DNA of 64,000 bases, taken from contig JAKFUT010000317.1 of NCBI GenBank assembly GCA_021732565.1, forward strand, positions 1-64,000, read 5' to 3'. Of the stretch, positions 9,199-19,600 are shown piece after piece (positions within the stretch are counted from its first letter, which is position 1; the number at the start of each line of letters is the position of its first letter). The position numbers and the translations under genes are program-made. The stretch is from Candidatus Obscuribacterales bacterium. GTDB lineage: Bacteria; Cyanobacteriota; Vampirovibrionia; Obscuribacterales; Obscuribacteraceae. The notes beneath the pieces are model-generated. The model did no database searches. It was not told where the DNA came from and saw only the letters and a program-made list of their open reading frames with translations.

Positions 9199-10327
9199 TC
9201 AGCCCCCCCCATCCTCGCAGATACTTATTGAGAGGGCTTTCAAACCAATGATAAGAAACGAAACCAATGACCAGGGTGGTCACCAGAAAGTACGTGAAAC
9301 CCAGCCATGCAGGTAGCTTTTCAAGTTGCTCCCACAGAAGGTACAAAACCAGGGGGTGCAAGAGATAACAGCCGTAGCTTAGTTCGCCGGGCAATAGCAG
9401 GATGGCGGGAATTCGGTTAAGCGGTGCCATGTGAATGCCCCCCAGAACAAACAAAAATGCGCCAATTCCCAGCCAAGCCGGTCCATAGACGAGAGAGAGA
9501 GGAAGCTGGTCCAACGCCACAATCATAAGTACTGCACCCAAACCACAAATCGCGGTGTAAAGGTACCGTCGAGATTCGAGAAATGGAGTTGTTCGCTCAA
9601 CCAGGAGGAAGAGAAGTACTCCGAGCGCTATCAAGTCGAAGCTTGACAATGAGTTGTGCCATGCCGGCCACGGCGAGTCTGGAAAGCGAGTTCTTAGATA
9701 CCACCTTATGGGTGTGCCACAAAAAAATATCACCAGCAACGGAAAGATAAGTGCACTTCTAGTTTTCAACCTGCGCATTACAAGCGGAAACAAGACATAG
9801 AATTGCTCTTCTATGGACAAGGACCAGCAAATGTCCCACTGCAAACCAAAAACACAGTGCCTTAGCACATGCAGCCAATTGAATGAAAATGTGATCAGTG
9901 AAACCCAGAACATAAGATCCCTCTCTCCACCGGGATCTGCGAAACAGACTTGAAATCTCACACTACCATCATCGCACCAGTGAAAGACGTTGCCGGAAAT
10001 CGCCAACATCAAGAAAAACAAAGGTAAAATGCGAGCTGCTCGACGCAAGTAAAAAGCACTTGTGCTAACTTTCGCCGGTTCCTTTTCTCTCAATAAAGTA
10101 GACCGGGTTATCACAAAACCCGACACTAGAAAGAACAAGGAGACTCCAAGAGCCCCATTATGTAGATGTTGCCAAATATAGTTGTCCGGAGAGGCATTAA
10201 ACCCCACCGGTGCATGGAAATTATTGGACACGAACTGATAGTGTGAGCCCATCACCAGCAGAATACTTATTGTTCGCAGCAAGTCAACAACGGCAATTCG
10301 TCGTTCATTCTCTCGCGCCATTTCCAT
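9191..10327 (-). CDS. Membrane acyltransferase, acyltransferase-3 family
   Basis: 378 residues, multi-pass. VVDLLRTISILLVMGSHY is the first conserved block and LFFLVSGFVITRS the second. RRAARILPLFFLM and WDICWSLSIEEQFYVLFPL (WSLxxExxFY) follow. It is expected to O-acylate a glycan or lipid at the membrane. It is only distantly similar to its convergent neighbour at 8068, so the two probably modify different positions or substrates. The ATG at 10327 is used here; an ATG two codons later is equally possible. It is divergent from the export operon at 10474. Confidence 0.92.
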   Translation of the reverse strand: MEMARENERRIAVVDLLRTISILLVMGSHYQFVSNNFHAPVGFNASPDNYIWQHLHNGALGVSLFFLVSGFVITRSTLLREKEPAKVSTSAFYLRRAARILPLFFLMLAISGNVFHWCDDGSVRFQVCFADPGGERDLMFWVSLITFSFNWLHVLRHCVFGLQWDICWSLSIEEQFYVLFPLVMRRLKTRSALIFPLLVIFFCGTPIRWYLRTRFPDSPWPAWHNSLSSFDLIALGVLLFLLVERTTPFLESRRYLYTAICGLGAVLMIVALDQLPLSLVYGPAWLGIGAFLFVLGGIHMAPLNRIPAILLLPGELSYGCYLLHPLVLYLLWEQLEKLPAWLGFTYFLVTTLVIGFVSYHWFESPLNKYLRGWGGLIK

Positions 10328-10473
10328 GGAAACTCATTGTTGATACAAGAAAGAGTATAGCCGTATCAATCTCTCTCCGTGACAATCACGCCCTCCCTTT
10401 GGAACCGCGTGTCTTCAATTCCTGTGGGAAACCACGGCAATCACATTCAGCGGGCGAAAAGTATATTTGACAG

Positions 10474-11844
10474 ATGATACCGTTACCGCGAATAATTGGT
10501 CCGCTACAGCTAACAGGAACATGTAATTTGAGTTACTGCGGAGAGGCTGACAAGCGCTTTTTGCATTCCTCGTCGCGTCAGCTACTGGCTCTGGCGTGTT
10601 CAGTCATGTTGTCTAGTATTGGGTGCTTCGCTCAAGCTCCATTAGAAGAACCGGAGCAGAAGCTTCTACCTCCAATGGAAGATTCCGCAGGAATGGTTTC
10701 AGCAGGAGTGGAAGCAGACTACCTTCTCCAGGCCGGGGACGAACTTACTATTATCGATCCTTCCTTGGGCGGGGAAAGTGGTCCTTACACAACGACAGCA
10801 CCAGTTCTTCCTGATGGAACAGTGTCTATCTATCCAGTGGGCGTGCTTGTGGCCAAAGGGAAGACCATCGAGCAGCTTACCTTGGAGGTCCGCACCAGAG
10901 CAGCTGCGCTCATTGTCAACCCGGCCATAGTTATCTCTCTTTTAAGGATGAGGGGGATTGACGTTTATGTGCTAGGTAATGTCATCAATCCCGGGCTTTA
11001 TTCGGTGGAGGTCGACAGGTCGGGCAAAGAACGAGCACAAATCATTTCGCAACTGGCACCGTCAATTCCGCTTCCAGGAAGGTTTACCGGCGGGCAGTTA
11101 ACAGGCCTCGGTGCCGAGAATTCTGCTGTGCGAGCATTTCCGCCGTCATCACTAACGGTACTAACTGCAATACAGATGGCCGGAGGCGTGCGCGAGAGTG
11201 CTGACATCAGGCATATATTGATCAAACGCGAAGGTGCAAAGAACCGGCTTTTCGACTTGTGGGCAATGATCGCCGAAGGAGACAGTCACCAGGATTTTCC
11301 ATTACGGGCCGGCGATGTGATTGTCGTTCCCCGAGGCGGACCTGATTTTGACGCCGACATGCTGGGCGCAGCGGCCAACAGGAAGAGAGCCGTGCGCGTT
11401 TTCGGTGCTGTGCGCGCACCGGGAATTTATGAACTGACGCCCAGAGATGACCTGCTCTCAATCATTTCCAGAGCCGGCGGATTTAGCGAAGTAGCAGTTA
11501 CCAGTTATGCCACTCTAAGCCGCCAGGACCGCAATGGCCAGGTTCAGACGTTTAAGCTGTCAATCAAACGTTCGGTCCACGATGGAAAATATCCCGGACG
11601 TTATCCTGTGATGCCCGGAGATGTTGTAGAGATTAAGACATCCATAGTCAAGCAAACCGCCCCCAAACTCCTCACCATCGCCGGTGCCTTCGCTTCTGCG
11701 TTCTTCATTCTCTATTTCAGTCGCATTATTGTGGACCAGAGTCAGCCCCAGCAAACATCTTCTGGCGGTGCAACATCGTCTTCCACATCAAGTTCCACAT
11801 CAACAAACACGACGGCTTCCAACACCTCGACCACGACGCAATGA
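10474..11844 (+). CDS. Polysaccharide export protein, Wza-like (first of a tandem pair)
   Basis: 456 residues. An N-terminal hydrophobic stretch (LLALACSVMLSSIGCFAQA, about residues 37-55) should be the export signal; C51 follows a lipobox-like SIGC, so this may be a lipoprotein. The Poly_export domain begins at DYLLQAGDELTIIDP, and two SLBB-type repeats follow (VYVLGNVINPGLYSVE and VRVFGAVRAPGIYELTP). Near the C-terminus is a membrane segment (LLTIAGAFASAFFILYF), then a Ser/Thr-rich tail. Wza-type proteins form the periplasm-to-surface conduit for capsule or EPS. No strong ribosome-binding site precedes the ATG; a TTG at 10528 with AGGAAC upstream is an alternative start. The last four bases overlap the start of the paralogue as ATGA. 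Confidence 0.9.
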   Translation: MIPLPRIIGPLQLTGTCNLSYCGEADKRFLHSSSRQLLALACSVMLSSIGCFAQAPLEEPEQKLLPPMEDSAGMVSAGVEADYLLQAGDELTIIDPSLGGESGPYTTTAPVLPDGTVSIYPVGVLVAKGKTIEQLTLEVRTRAAALIVNPAIVISLLRMRGIDVYVLGNVINPGLYSVEVDRSGKERAQIISQLAPSIPLPGRFTGGQLTGLGAENSAVRAFPPSSLTVLTAIQMAGGVRESADIRHILIKREGAKNRLFDLWAMIAEGDSHQDFPLRAGDVIVVPRGGPDFDADMLGAAANRKRAVRVFGAVRAPGIYELTPRDDLLSIISRAGGFSEVAVTSYATLSRQDRNGQVQTFKLSIKRSVHDGKYPGRYPVMPGDVVEIKTSIVKQTAPKLLTIAGAFASAFFILYFSRIIVDQSQPQQTSSGGATSSSTSSSTSTNTTASNTSTTTQ

Positions 11845-13190
11845 GGCGGAGCATGCGTTATCGAGACGGAACGCGGTTAATGGTATCTATGCTGCTCGCG
11901 TCAAATCTGCTGAGCGTTGACTCATCATTGGCACAGACGCAATTGCCTCCTGTTGAGTTGCGCCCCGCACTCTTGGACGCAGAGAATGAAGCGGAGGAGT
12001 ATCGGCTTGGTCCGGGCGATATTCTCAGCATTACAGACATGACTCCTTCAACTGACGGACATCCTGTAACCTCAACCGCGCAAGTGCTTCCGGACGGCAC
12101 TGCCAGTATCTTCCCCATCGGTCTGATGCGAGTAGCGGGGAAAACATTACGTGCACTTACAGAAGACGCTCGACAAAGATATCTGGCCATCGCCAAATCG
12201 CCAGACTTCGTAATTGGTCTTGCACAAACCCGTCCTGTAGAAGTCTATATATTAGGCGAAGTCGTCAATCCAGGCCGGTATCGGGGAGACGGAGACAGGG
12301 GCGACAGTCCACTGACCCTTAGCGCTGTCCCATTTTCGGGGGCGGGAGACACCAATCAAACAGCCACACCGCACAAAAGTAAAGTGCTGGACTACCTGCT
12401 TCCATTCTCTCCAGCGGCTGCTGTCATCGGCGCTGCGACATCGTCGGCCTCTGCTCCCGTACCAGTGGCCCAGGGCAAGCGATATGGTGGTAACACCGCG
12501 CGCATTTTGACTCCCACTACGTTGACAGCCATAACCGCACTTCAACTGGCAGGCGGGGTGAAGGAAACGGCAGATATAAGGCACATCGTCGTGAGGCGGC
12601 GTGGTCAGTCAGCTCTTTCGGTTGATCTGTGGGCTGTGCTGGTAGACGGCGACGCATCGCGCGATATCGTCCTCAAGCCTGATGATGTGGTGGTGGTGCC
12701 TAAGGGCAATACACCGTTCCAAGCCGAAGCACTTGGGCTAACAGCCAGCCAGAGCAGGGTAGTTCGTGTCTTCGGTGGCATCAGGCAGCCCGGTATCTAT
12801 GAACTGTCGCCACAAGACGACGTCCTTTCAATAATTTCCAGAGCGGGCGGCTTCACCCCTGCGGCAGTGCAGGGTAAGGTCTGGCTCAGTCGCAAACTGG
12901 CAAATGGTCAGGTTCGTACTCAAAAGGTATCTATCCCCAGATCCATGAAACACTACGATTATGTCGGGCGCAGTCCGCTTGCTTCAGGAGATATTGTTGA
13001 AGTTAAAGAAAGTATTGTGAAGAAAGTCGCGCCAACGGGACTTACTATTGGTGCTACCTTCCTCTCGGCCTTCATGATTTTGTATTTTAGTAGAAGGATA
13101 GTTGATAAGAGCCAACCGAACCAGCAGCAAAGCAGTGGCACTCTTACTCAAACAAACGGAGGTCCTCTCGGTCTTCCATCAGTTTTTTAA
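11841..13190 (+). CDS. Polysaccharide export protein, Wza-like (second of a tandem pair)
   Basis: 449 residues, clearly paralogous to the preceding gene: the same order of Poly_export domain (EYRLGPGDILSITDM), SLBB repeats (VYILGEVVNPGRY, VRVFGGIRQPGIYELSP) and a C-terminal membrane segment (LTIGATFLSAFMILYFSRRIVD) with a Gln/Ser/Thr-rich tail. The N-terminal signal (MVSMLLASNLLSVDSSLAQ) has no cysteine, so signal peptidase I cleavage near SLA-Q is expected instead of lipidation. An insert of about 60 residues between the SLBB repeats is absent from the sister. It starts inside the TGA of the upstream gene and precedes the Wzc-like gene. Confidence 0.9.
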   Translation: MRRSMRYRDGTRLMVSMLLASNLLSVDSSLAQTQLPPVELRPALLDAENEAEEYRLGPGDILSITDMTPSTDGHPVTSTAQVLPDGTASIFPIGLMRVAGKTLRALTEDARQRYLAIAKSPDFVIGLAQTRPVEVYILGEVVNPGRYRGDGDRGDSPLTLSAVPFSGAGDTNQTATPHKSKVLDYLLPFSPAAAVIGAATSSASAPVPVAQGKRYGGNTARILTPTTLTAITALQLAGGVKETADIRHIVVRRRGQSALSVDLWAVLVDGDASRDIVLKPDDVVVVPKGNTPFQAEALGLTASQSRVVRVFGGIRQPGIYELSPQDDVLSIISRAGGFTPAAVQGKVWLSRKLANGQVRTQKVSIPRSMKHYDYVGRSPLASGDIVEVKESIVKKVAPTGLTIGATFLSAFMILYFSRRIVDKSQPNQQQSSGTLTQTNGGPLGLPSVF

Positions 13191-13203
13191 TACGGTGCAA
13201 GAA

Positions 13204-15264
13204 ATGCGTGTATCAGCTTTCGATATCCTCCAGTGGACACTATCGCCCCTTGCCATGGTGGCGGTTCTCGTCGTAGGCGTCCCTTATGTAAAGTCTACGC
13301 CGGCATCTTACCAATCCTCTGCCAAAATCTGGATTCAAGCACAATATCCCATGCCTGGAGGCAGCGATGACAACCAATCGGGTGGTAGCGGCGGGCTCTA
13401 TTTACCGCTGATCTCCTTCTTCAATAGTCCGATCAAGACAGCTGCTGAGTTGATTCGCTCAGAGACGGTCTTGACTGAAGCGAGAAATCTGTTGCTCAAA
13501 TCAATTCCTGAAGCGGAGTGTCCCACTGTCGACAGAATGCGAGGCGGTCTTAAGATTGAAGACATTAAAGACACTGATGTGTTGGCGGTGAAATACACCG
13601 ATCGCGATCCGCACATTGCTTGCATGGTGCTCCAAGGGGTGATCGATGGATTTCTCAAGTTGAACAGCGTACAAGCCTCAGCCAATGCACTTCGCTCCCG
13701 CGAATTCCTGGAAGTTCAAGTGGCAAAATCACTCAAGTCTTTGCGCGATTTTAGAACACTTCTAAAGGCCTTTCAGTCCAAATACGGAAAGATGGATTTA
13801 CCAGCTGAAACCACCGAGTTTATGGAGAGAGTGGCGAGAAAAGAGCAAGATGTTGAGAGTACGAAAATCGACCTGGCCAGAACCACTGAACGAGCACGCT
13901 TCCTTGGCAACGCACGATCCGCCATTGAAAACCTGTCCGTGAAAGACCCGCTCGTCACATCCCTGCAAGATCGCCTGGCCGTTCTTGACATGCAAGTGGT
14001 GCAGAACTCGTCGAAATTGAAAGATTCACACCCGACAATGATAGCGTTACACGCCTCAGCTGATAATACACGACGAGCTTTGGAAACCCGCTTGGCGTTT
14101 TACCGTCAAGGACAAGTACCACCAGATATGGTGGCGACAACATTGCCGCACGAGAAAACCGAGAAATTCGACAAACTAACCGACGCACGAGCAGATTCAG
14201 CAGGCCTGGCAATGAAGCTGGAGAAAGAGGTGGAAGATCTAGCTCGTCTACGGGCTAAGGTGATGGAATTACCCGAACTACAAGTTCGTTTTGCCGAATA
14301 CAAGCACGACGAAGCGCAGGCACTACAATCGGTGACCGATTATGAACGCAGGCTGCAAAATGCTCGCCTCATTGAAACGGTGGCGGCGGGAGTTACCAAC
14401 ATCCAAATCATCGACCGCCCCAATGTCCCCGACATTGCGCAAGGTCCTTCGGGAACACTTCTCACCGGTGCCACAGGAATACTTGGACTATTCTTGGGAA
14501 CAGCTGTATGGTTTGTCTTTGCATTTCTAGATCCATCCATCGGCAATTTTTCAAATATAGGTTCGCTGATCAAGTTTCCACTAATAGCCACCCTCGGTCG
14601 GTTATCTGCCAGCACTGACAAGAATAAGTCTCGCTTTGAGCGGCTGCGCCTTGCTTTGATGCCGAAACTCGCGCAATGTCACAATCGGCTAGCTGTTATT
14701 AGTCCCGTAGAGGGCGATGGCAAGACCTCGTGCTGCCTCGGGCTAGCCAGAGCCGTGTCCGATAGCGGGCACTCAGTACTCCTTATCGAAGATGTTACCA
14801 GTGGATCGTTCATCCACGAGAAACTAGGATTGACACCACCTGCGGTTACACAATTTCAATTGGAATCCTGTCAGGACGCGATCACGCCCATCAACTCGAA
14901 TCTTGGCATTTTCGCCATTGGTCGAATGGTTTCCGAACGCTGGTCTTGGGACTCAGACGACGGACGCAAGCTCCTGGAGAAACTCAGCTCACTGGCGGAG
15001 ATACTGATTTTTGATACCGAGCCTATGTCCAAGTCGGCGAGAGCTCTTTCTCTTTTCAGCAGCCACATGCTACCCCTAGTGGTTGTTCGCTGGAGACGAA
15101 CCCCAAAAGACAACCTTAGCGTGCTTGCTTCTCAGCTGGAACTTCAACGGGTGGAGAACGGTTACCTGACGGCATGGGACACGGAAGCTGCCAAGATACA
15201 AACGGCACAGCCAACCGCAGTGCGCGCCAGACCCGAAGTTCTAGAAGAGGAAGCCTGGGCATAG
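13204..15264 (+). CDS. Wzc/GumC-like polysaccharide co-polymerase with degenerate BY-kinase domain
   Basis: About 686 residues from the ATG at 13204. The frame is open back to 13102, but that would overlap the export gene by 89 bases; GTG 13195 is another option. An N-terminal membrane segment (LSPLAMVAVLVVGVPYV) is followed by a Wzz-type periplasmic region with coiled-coil stretches, a second membrane segment (about residues 420-444) and a cytoplasmic P-loop domain. The P-loop reads SPVEGDGKTSCC (K507), the Walker A' strand LLIEDVTSG and the Walker B strand ILIFDTEPM (D604). No tyrosine cluster is present at the C-terminus. Such proteins set chain length and gate export. The altered Walker A' and missing tyrosines suggest weak or absent tyrosine-kinase activity. 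Confidence 0.88.
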   Translation: MRVSAFDILQWTLSPLAMVAVLVVGVPYVKSTPASYQSSAKIWIQAQYPMPGGSDDNQSGGSGGLYLPLISFFNSPIKTAAELIRSETVLTEARNLLLKSIPEAECPTVDRMRGGLKIEDIKDTDVLAVKYTDRDPHIACMVLQGVIDGFLKLNSVQASANALRSREFLEVQVAKSLKSLRDFRTLLKAFQSKYGKMDLPAETTEFMERVARKEQDVESTKIDLARTTERARFLGNARSAIENLSVKDPLVTSLQDRLAVLDMQVVQNSSKLKDSHPTMIALHASADNTRRALETRLAFYRQGQVPPDMVATTLPHEKTEKFDKLTDARADSAGLAMKLEKEVEDLARLRAKVMELPELQVRFAEYKHDEAQALQSVTDYERRLQNARLIETVAAGVTNIQIIDRPNVPDIAQGPSGTLLTGATGILGLFLGTAVWFVFAFLDPSIGNFSNIGSLIKFPLIATLGRLSASTDKNKSRFERLRLALMPKLAQCHNRLAVISPVEGDGKTSCCLGLARAVSDSGHSVLLIEDVTSGSFIHEKLGLTPPAVTQFQLESCQDAITPINSNLGIFAIGRMVSERWSWDSDDGRKLLEKLSSLAEILIFDTEPMSKSARALSLFSSHMLPLVVVRWRRTPKDNLSVLASQLELQRVENGYLTAWDTEAAKIQTAQPTAVRARPEVLEEEAWA

Positions 15265-15303
15265 GATTTACCCACAGATGACAGGAACACTTTTTGCTAT
15301 ACA

Positions 15304-16659
15304 ATGGGCTTGAGCTATTTCCCTGGAAAGATCAGCTTGGGAAGACAAATTTGTTTGATAATTGGAATTGCGCTCAGTGTCCTATGGTCACAGGCTGGTT
15401 TCGCGCAGACATCAACGCCTTCTCCTACTACTGAAGCGGGCAGTCGTCCGATAAGCACACCGACAGTTCCATCAGTTCCGTCGCTCACACCAACCATACT
15501 GCCAACAGACTCGCTACCGTCTACCGTCGAGCTGCGCCCTCGAACCGTATTTGAACAGCTGCAGACTAAGGCGTTGCAAAAGCTGCCAGCGAAGTTTTAT
15601 ATGACGAGCAGTGTAGAAACGACATTTCGCTATGAAACAAATCCTTTTCAGTTTCCAACCAAGCGAAAGTTACTTCGAAGATTCCCGCCCCCCCCTATTT
15701 TTCGTCAACTTGATACCATTCAACAGTCACGATTCAACGACGTAATCGGACTGGTCAACAATGACGACTCCATATTCCGGGTATTGCCCAACGTAACGGC
15801 GGGATGGGCACTCACCCCCAGTATCAGATTCGGGGGCAATTACTTCTTAATCAGAGACCAGCTATCACATAATGTACGGCTGAACACCGTTGTGCAGTCA
15901 CTGGGCGGCTTTGTACAAAAGGACTTTAAAATAGCCCAGAAGGCCAACCTGCTGCTTGACATGCAGGCTCGAGAACTACTGACCCTCCATCAGCTACCTC
16001 AATTTGATTTTCTTCCCACAATGTCACTGAGTTACACCATAACGCCAAACTGGGTGGGTTATGCCAGCGGCATCCTCCAGTTGCGCGGCCGAAAACCCTT
16101 TCGCGCACCCACTCGTGAAATAGATCCGTTTTATACCGTGGGGTCCGTGTATCAACGCCACAACTGGATCTTTGTGACGTCGGGAACCTTCTTTCAGTCA
16201 TTTCGCGAGCCGTTTCGAGGAAATGCTGTGATCAAGCAAGATAGCTACAGTTTTATTTTAGACTTTGAAATATCAAGGAGGATTTTGCGGGCACTGCCAG
16301 GATTGCAGGCATTTGTAAGAGCAGAGCCCATTTACAACTTACATTCCGACGGCACCCCCGGATTGTCCGGCATGGATTTTCGTATATTCTACGGATTGCG
16401 CATGTCGGCCATTAAGCGACCAATTGCATCCGTCATAACTCAAATTCGGGAGGACCTGGAAGAAGCGGAGAAAGAAGAGCGGGAAAAGAAGAGGCCAGTG
16501 CCAAAACCCGCAGCTTTCCTCCGCCCGGAAGAAGTTACAGCTTCTTCAGCCCAACCGATTCACCTCTTTCTCGATGATTCTGCCAAATATGATGATGCCA
16601 ACGTTTCAGTTGAACCAGAGATGAAACCACAGTTGTGTAAAAAGATCGCCTTGCCGTAA
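15304..16659 (+). CDS. Exported protein, putative outer-membrane beta-barrel
   Basis: 451 residues. A signal peptide (CLIIGIALSVLWSQAGFA, cleavage near A34-Q35) is followed by a Pro/Thr/Ser-rich linker to about residue 75. Next come roughly 270 residues of alternating polar and aromatic segments, such as VLPNVTAGWALTPSIRFGGNY and MSLSYTITPNWVGYASG, that look like barrel strands. A charged, proline-containing C-terminal tail (EDLEEAEKEEREKKRPVPKP) ends the protein. I do not recognise the family. Its place 39 bases after the Wzc-like gene, on the same strand as the Wza pair, suggests an outer-membrane partner of the export machine. It converges with the FHA-like gene, leaving ten bases between them. 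Confidence 0.7.
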   Translation: MGLSYFPGKISLGRQICLIIGIALSVLWSQAGFAQTSTPSPTTEAGSRPISTPTVPSVPSLTPTILPTDSLPSTVELRPRTVFEQLQTKALQKLPAKFYMTSSVETTFRYETNPFQFPTKRKLLRRFPPPPIFRQLDTIQQSRFNDVIGLVNNDDSIFRVLPNVTAGWALTPSIRFGGNYFLIRDQLSHNVRLNTVVQSLGGFVQKDFKIAQKANLLLDMQARELLTLHQLPQFDFLPTMSLSYTITPNWVGYASGILQLRGRKPFRAPTREIDPFYTVGSVYQRHNWIFVTSGTFFQSFREPFRGNAVIKQDSYSFILDFEISRRILRALPGLQAFVRAEPIYNLHSDGTPGLSGMDFRIFYGLRMSAIKRPIASVITQIREDLEEAEKEEREKKRPVPKPAAFLRPEEVTASSAQPIHLFLDDSAKYDDANVSVEPEMKPQLCKKIALP

Positions 16660-16669
16660 ATTCCAGCTA

Positions 16670-19600
16670 TTATTTGAGGCCTGAGAACTGATAACCACCA
16701 TGCCCGGCAGTAGCAACAGTCAGAACCGCAGCCATTTTTACAACTCTATCGCGAATCTTTTTGCATTCCTCGTCTGGCGTTATCGCCACCGAACGCAACA
16801 GGTTGCACTGGTACAAAGCAGTTTGCAGCGAAACATCGGCGCTGATCAAATTTCGGCCACCATCAAAGGCATTGATTTTAACCTCACGGCGAGCGAATCC
16901 CTGGGTCTTCAATATATCCATCGGTTTCTCGCCCTTCTCCGAGACAATAACCTGATGGCCCGTAGTGAGGTGTACTTGTGATCCGGCTATGGTGACATGA
17001 ACGTCTTTTATTCCTTCTTCCCACAGATTGACGACAGACATGAAGCCCTTGGTGGCAGACACCAGTATCATCGCCCCCCGGGCGACATCAACCTTCATGT
17101 CATTTATTTTGAGAGTAGTTTTCTTGTCTGCACAGTAAAGAAACTCTCCGGAAGTTATTTTGATAACCCCGGAATCATCCACCGTCACATGACTATCCGG
17201 GCTTGTTTTGACAGAACCGCTTGGCAAATCGAGGCTTTCAAACCGCCGCGCACTGGTCAATATTGTTTTGCCAGGCTGAATTAAATGAGCTGGTTTTGGC
17301 GGATTGGCGGGCACGGTGTATGCCACCGGTGCCAGAGGCGACGGCCGGTTCGGGCTGGGTTGGCGACTAGCAGGGAGTTCCGCCTGAATCTCCTTCATCT
17401 TCCTTTGAATTCTTTGGACATCACGATCCCGCGAATCGGTTACAAAGCAATCTCCCGTTCCCCGGTAAAGGAATTTCTTCCGGTCGGTGATCGTGCGAGT
17501 TTGCGCGACCAGCGGACTGCCTTCGTTGATTTCCAGACGGAGAGAGGCGCCAACGGCGCACTCACAGCCCCCTTCAATGGGTATCAGCAACTCGTCATCG
17601 GATGCCATCACCAGATTGGTATTCGGATTGATTGCAATCACTTTTTTGCTGCTTTCAGAGCCACTCTCGTCAAACAACGCTACACTGGTTCCCGGGCCTT
17701 CCAGTGAGGCGACTGCAATCGCGCCGTTGGACCTTCTTTCAATAACTACTGAGGAGTTCTTAGGAACGTCTATGGCTTGGACCGGTCGGCCTGGACACTG
17801 CACCACCACACTGCAAGACGCCGCACTGGTGACGATCATGATCCGCCCCGTTTCCAGTCGTACCGACAGTCGTTGAGCCTTTTCATCCACTGCTGTCGGT
17901 GGCAAGAGAGACATCTGTGTTTCATCAAAAGTCACCAGCATGGGTGGTTCTTTAATGTGTTTGAAGTTAATGTTGTCGGGCGGCTGCATTTCTACAATCG
18001 CACAGGGATTGAGAATTACCTGTTCCGCTCTATTGAATGTTGAAGGAGTTAATTGCAATGGTTGAGAGTCTCGTGTGGCCTGAACCGTACTAGCGGCTGG
18101 CAGTGCGGCTTGAGAGGTAGTGGTATCTGTTTGCAGCACAGTAGCGGTGGCAGCGGGCCCGCCACCGCCACCGCCAGCAGGTGTAACGTCGACAATGGGG
18201 AGCACATCGACGGGCGGATCCGCGATCACAGCCACAACCGGTGCGACCGGAGGTGTCGGTGGTGTCGGGTTGGTGGCAACCGTCGCAGTAACCGGCGCGT
18301 CTACAGTAACCTCACCAACAATGGATGCACCGCCGGCATAAATAATACCCCCGAAGGCATTCAATTGCCCGTTTCCGGAAACCAGACCGGGGGTGAGTCC
18401 GGCATTTTCATCGATGATCACAGCACCATTTCCGGTGGCAGTAATAGTACCACCGCCGGCGAAACCACCCGTGGCCATATTGGGGGTAGTCACAGGTGCA
18501 AATGGTGTGTTCTCTATTGTTCCATTGACCGTCGCCACGTATAGAGTGGGCCGGTATGTTGCCATCTGTCCTGCCAGCCCGCCGACGGGCTGAGTGTTGA
18601 CGCTCAGTTCAACACCACCTCCGCCGACCAGGCCGTTAAGGTTATTGAGAAACGAACCGGTGGAGTTAATGGGTCCGTTAACAAGTATTGAAGGCAACGT
18701 CGGGTTGGCAGGAACGAGGGTGTTGGTATTTGAAACATTGAGCACGATATAGCCCGTGCTGTTGATTTGTGCATTCGAAACAATACCCGTGACGGTATTG
18801 GGAGCATTGGCTGGCCCTGACAATCCGCTGTACACGGAAATTCCACCAGTGTCTAGGTAGTTATTGGTGTTACTGAAAAATCCTTGAAGCGTGATTCTTC
18901 CATTTGATACTAAGCCTAACAATCCCCCCTGATTTGATACGTTGTTGAAGACAGTGGGATTCTGGCTACGGGCGGTTATCTCACTGACGAAGAAATTATA
19001 GTTGGGAATGTTAAAGAAGGCCGAGCCGCCTCCCATATTTATGGTGTCGGCTTGAACATCCACATCACCGTCGCTGTTCACCAATAGAGCAGTGCTGCCG
19101 AAATTTGTAAACCCGGTGCCAACAGCACGATTATCGCTGAGCTCCCCGCCAGCTCCCCGGAATGTTAACTGCAAGGCTCCGCCAGGCAAAATTATCCCGC
19201 CATTGCCACTGCGTAAAGCAGTGCTGGTAAGGAAACCGGTGCCGACAGAACCCATCGAACTAAAGGTCAAATTGGTGGCACTGCTGAGATCTATGGTATT
19301 TGCACTGAAAACCACCGGGGAGGCTGAATTGACCACGGTACCATTGGAAAAGCTTATCGTTCCTGCCAGGGCATTAACTGTGAGTGCCCCGGCTCCAAGG
19401 CTGGTAAGTGAATTTGCGCCAACAGCAAAGCCATTGGCGGTAGCGCTAACCGTCTTTGCGCCCGGACTGTTGAGGCTGAGCGGCGTAGTAAGTAAATTGC
19501 CTCCGGTGGGATACGTAACATCGATGGTACCACCCGCAGTGATAAGGGCAGTCAGACCAGGAGAATTTATTGCTCCGGTGCTGACGTTGTTGCCTGCGCT

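Noticed and set aside
10467-10472. TTGACA next to the first Wza-like gene
   Set aside because: It stands one base before the start codon, so it cannot act as a -35 box for this gene and has no -10 partner downstream that would leave a translatable start.
18053-18544. 163-codon plus-strand open frame inside the surface-protein gene (others at 19092-19772 and 19818-20090)
   Set aside because: These are antisense shadows of the repetitive Gly/Ala/Thr-rich coding sequence, with low-complexity translations, no ribosome-binding sites and no motifs.
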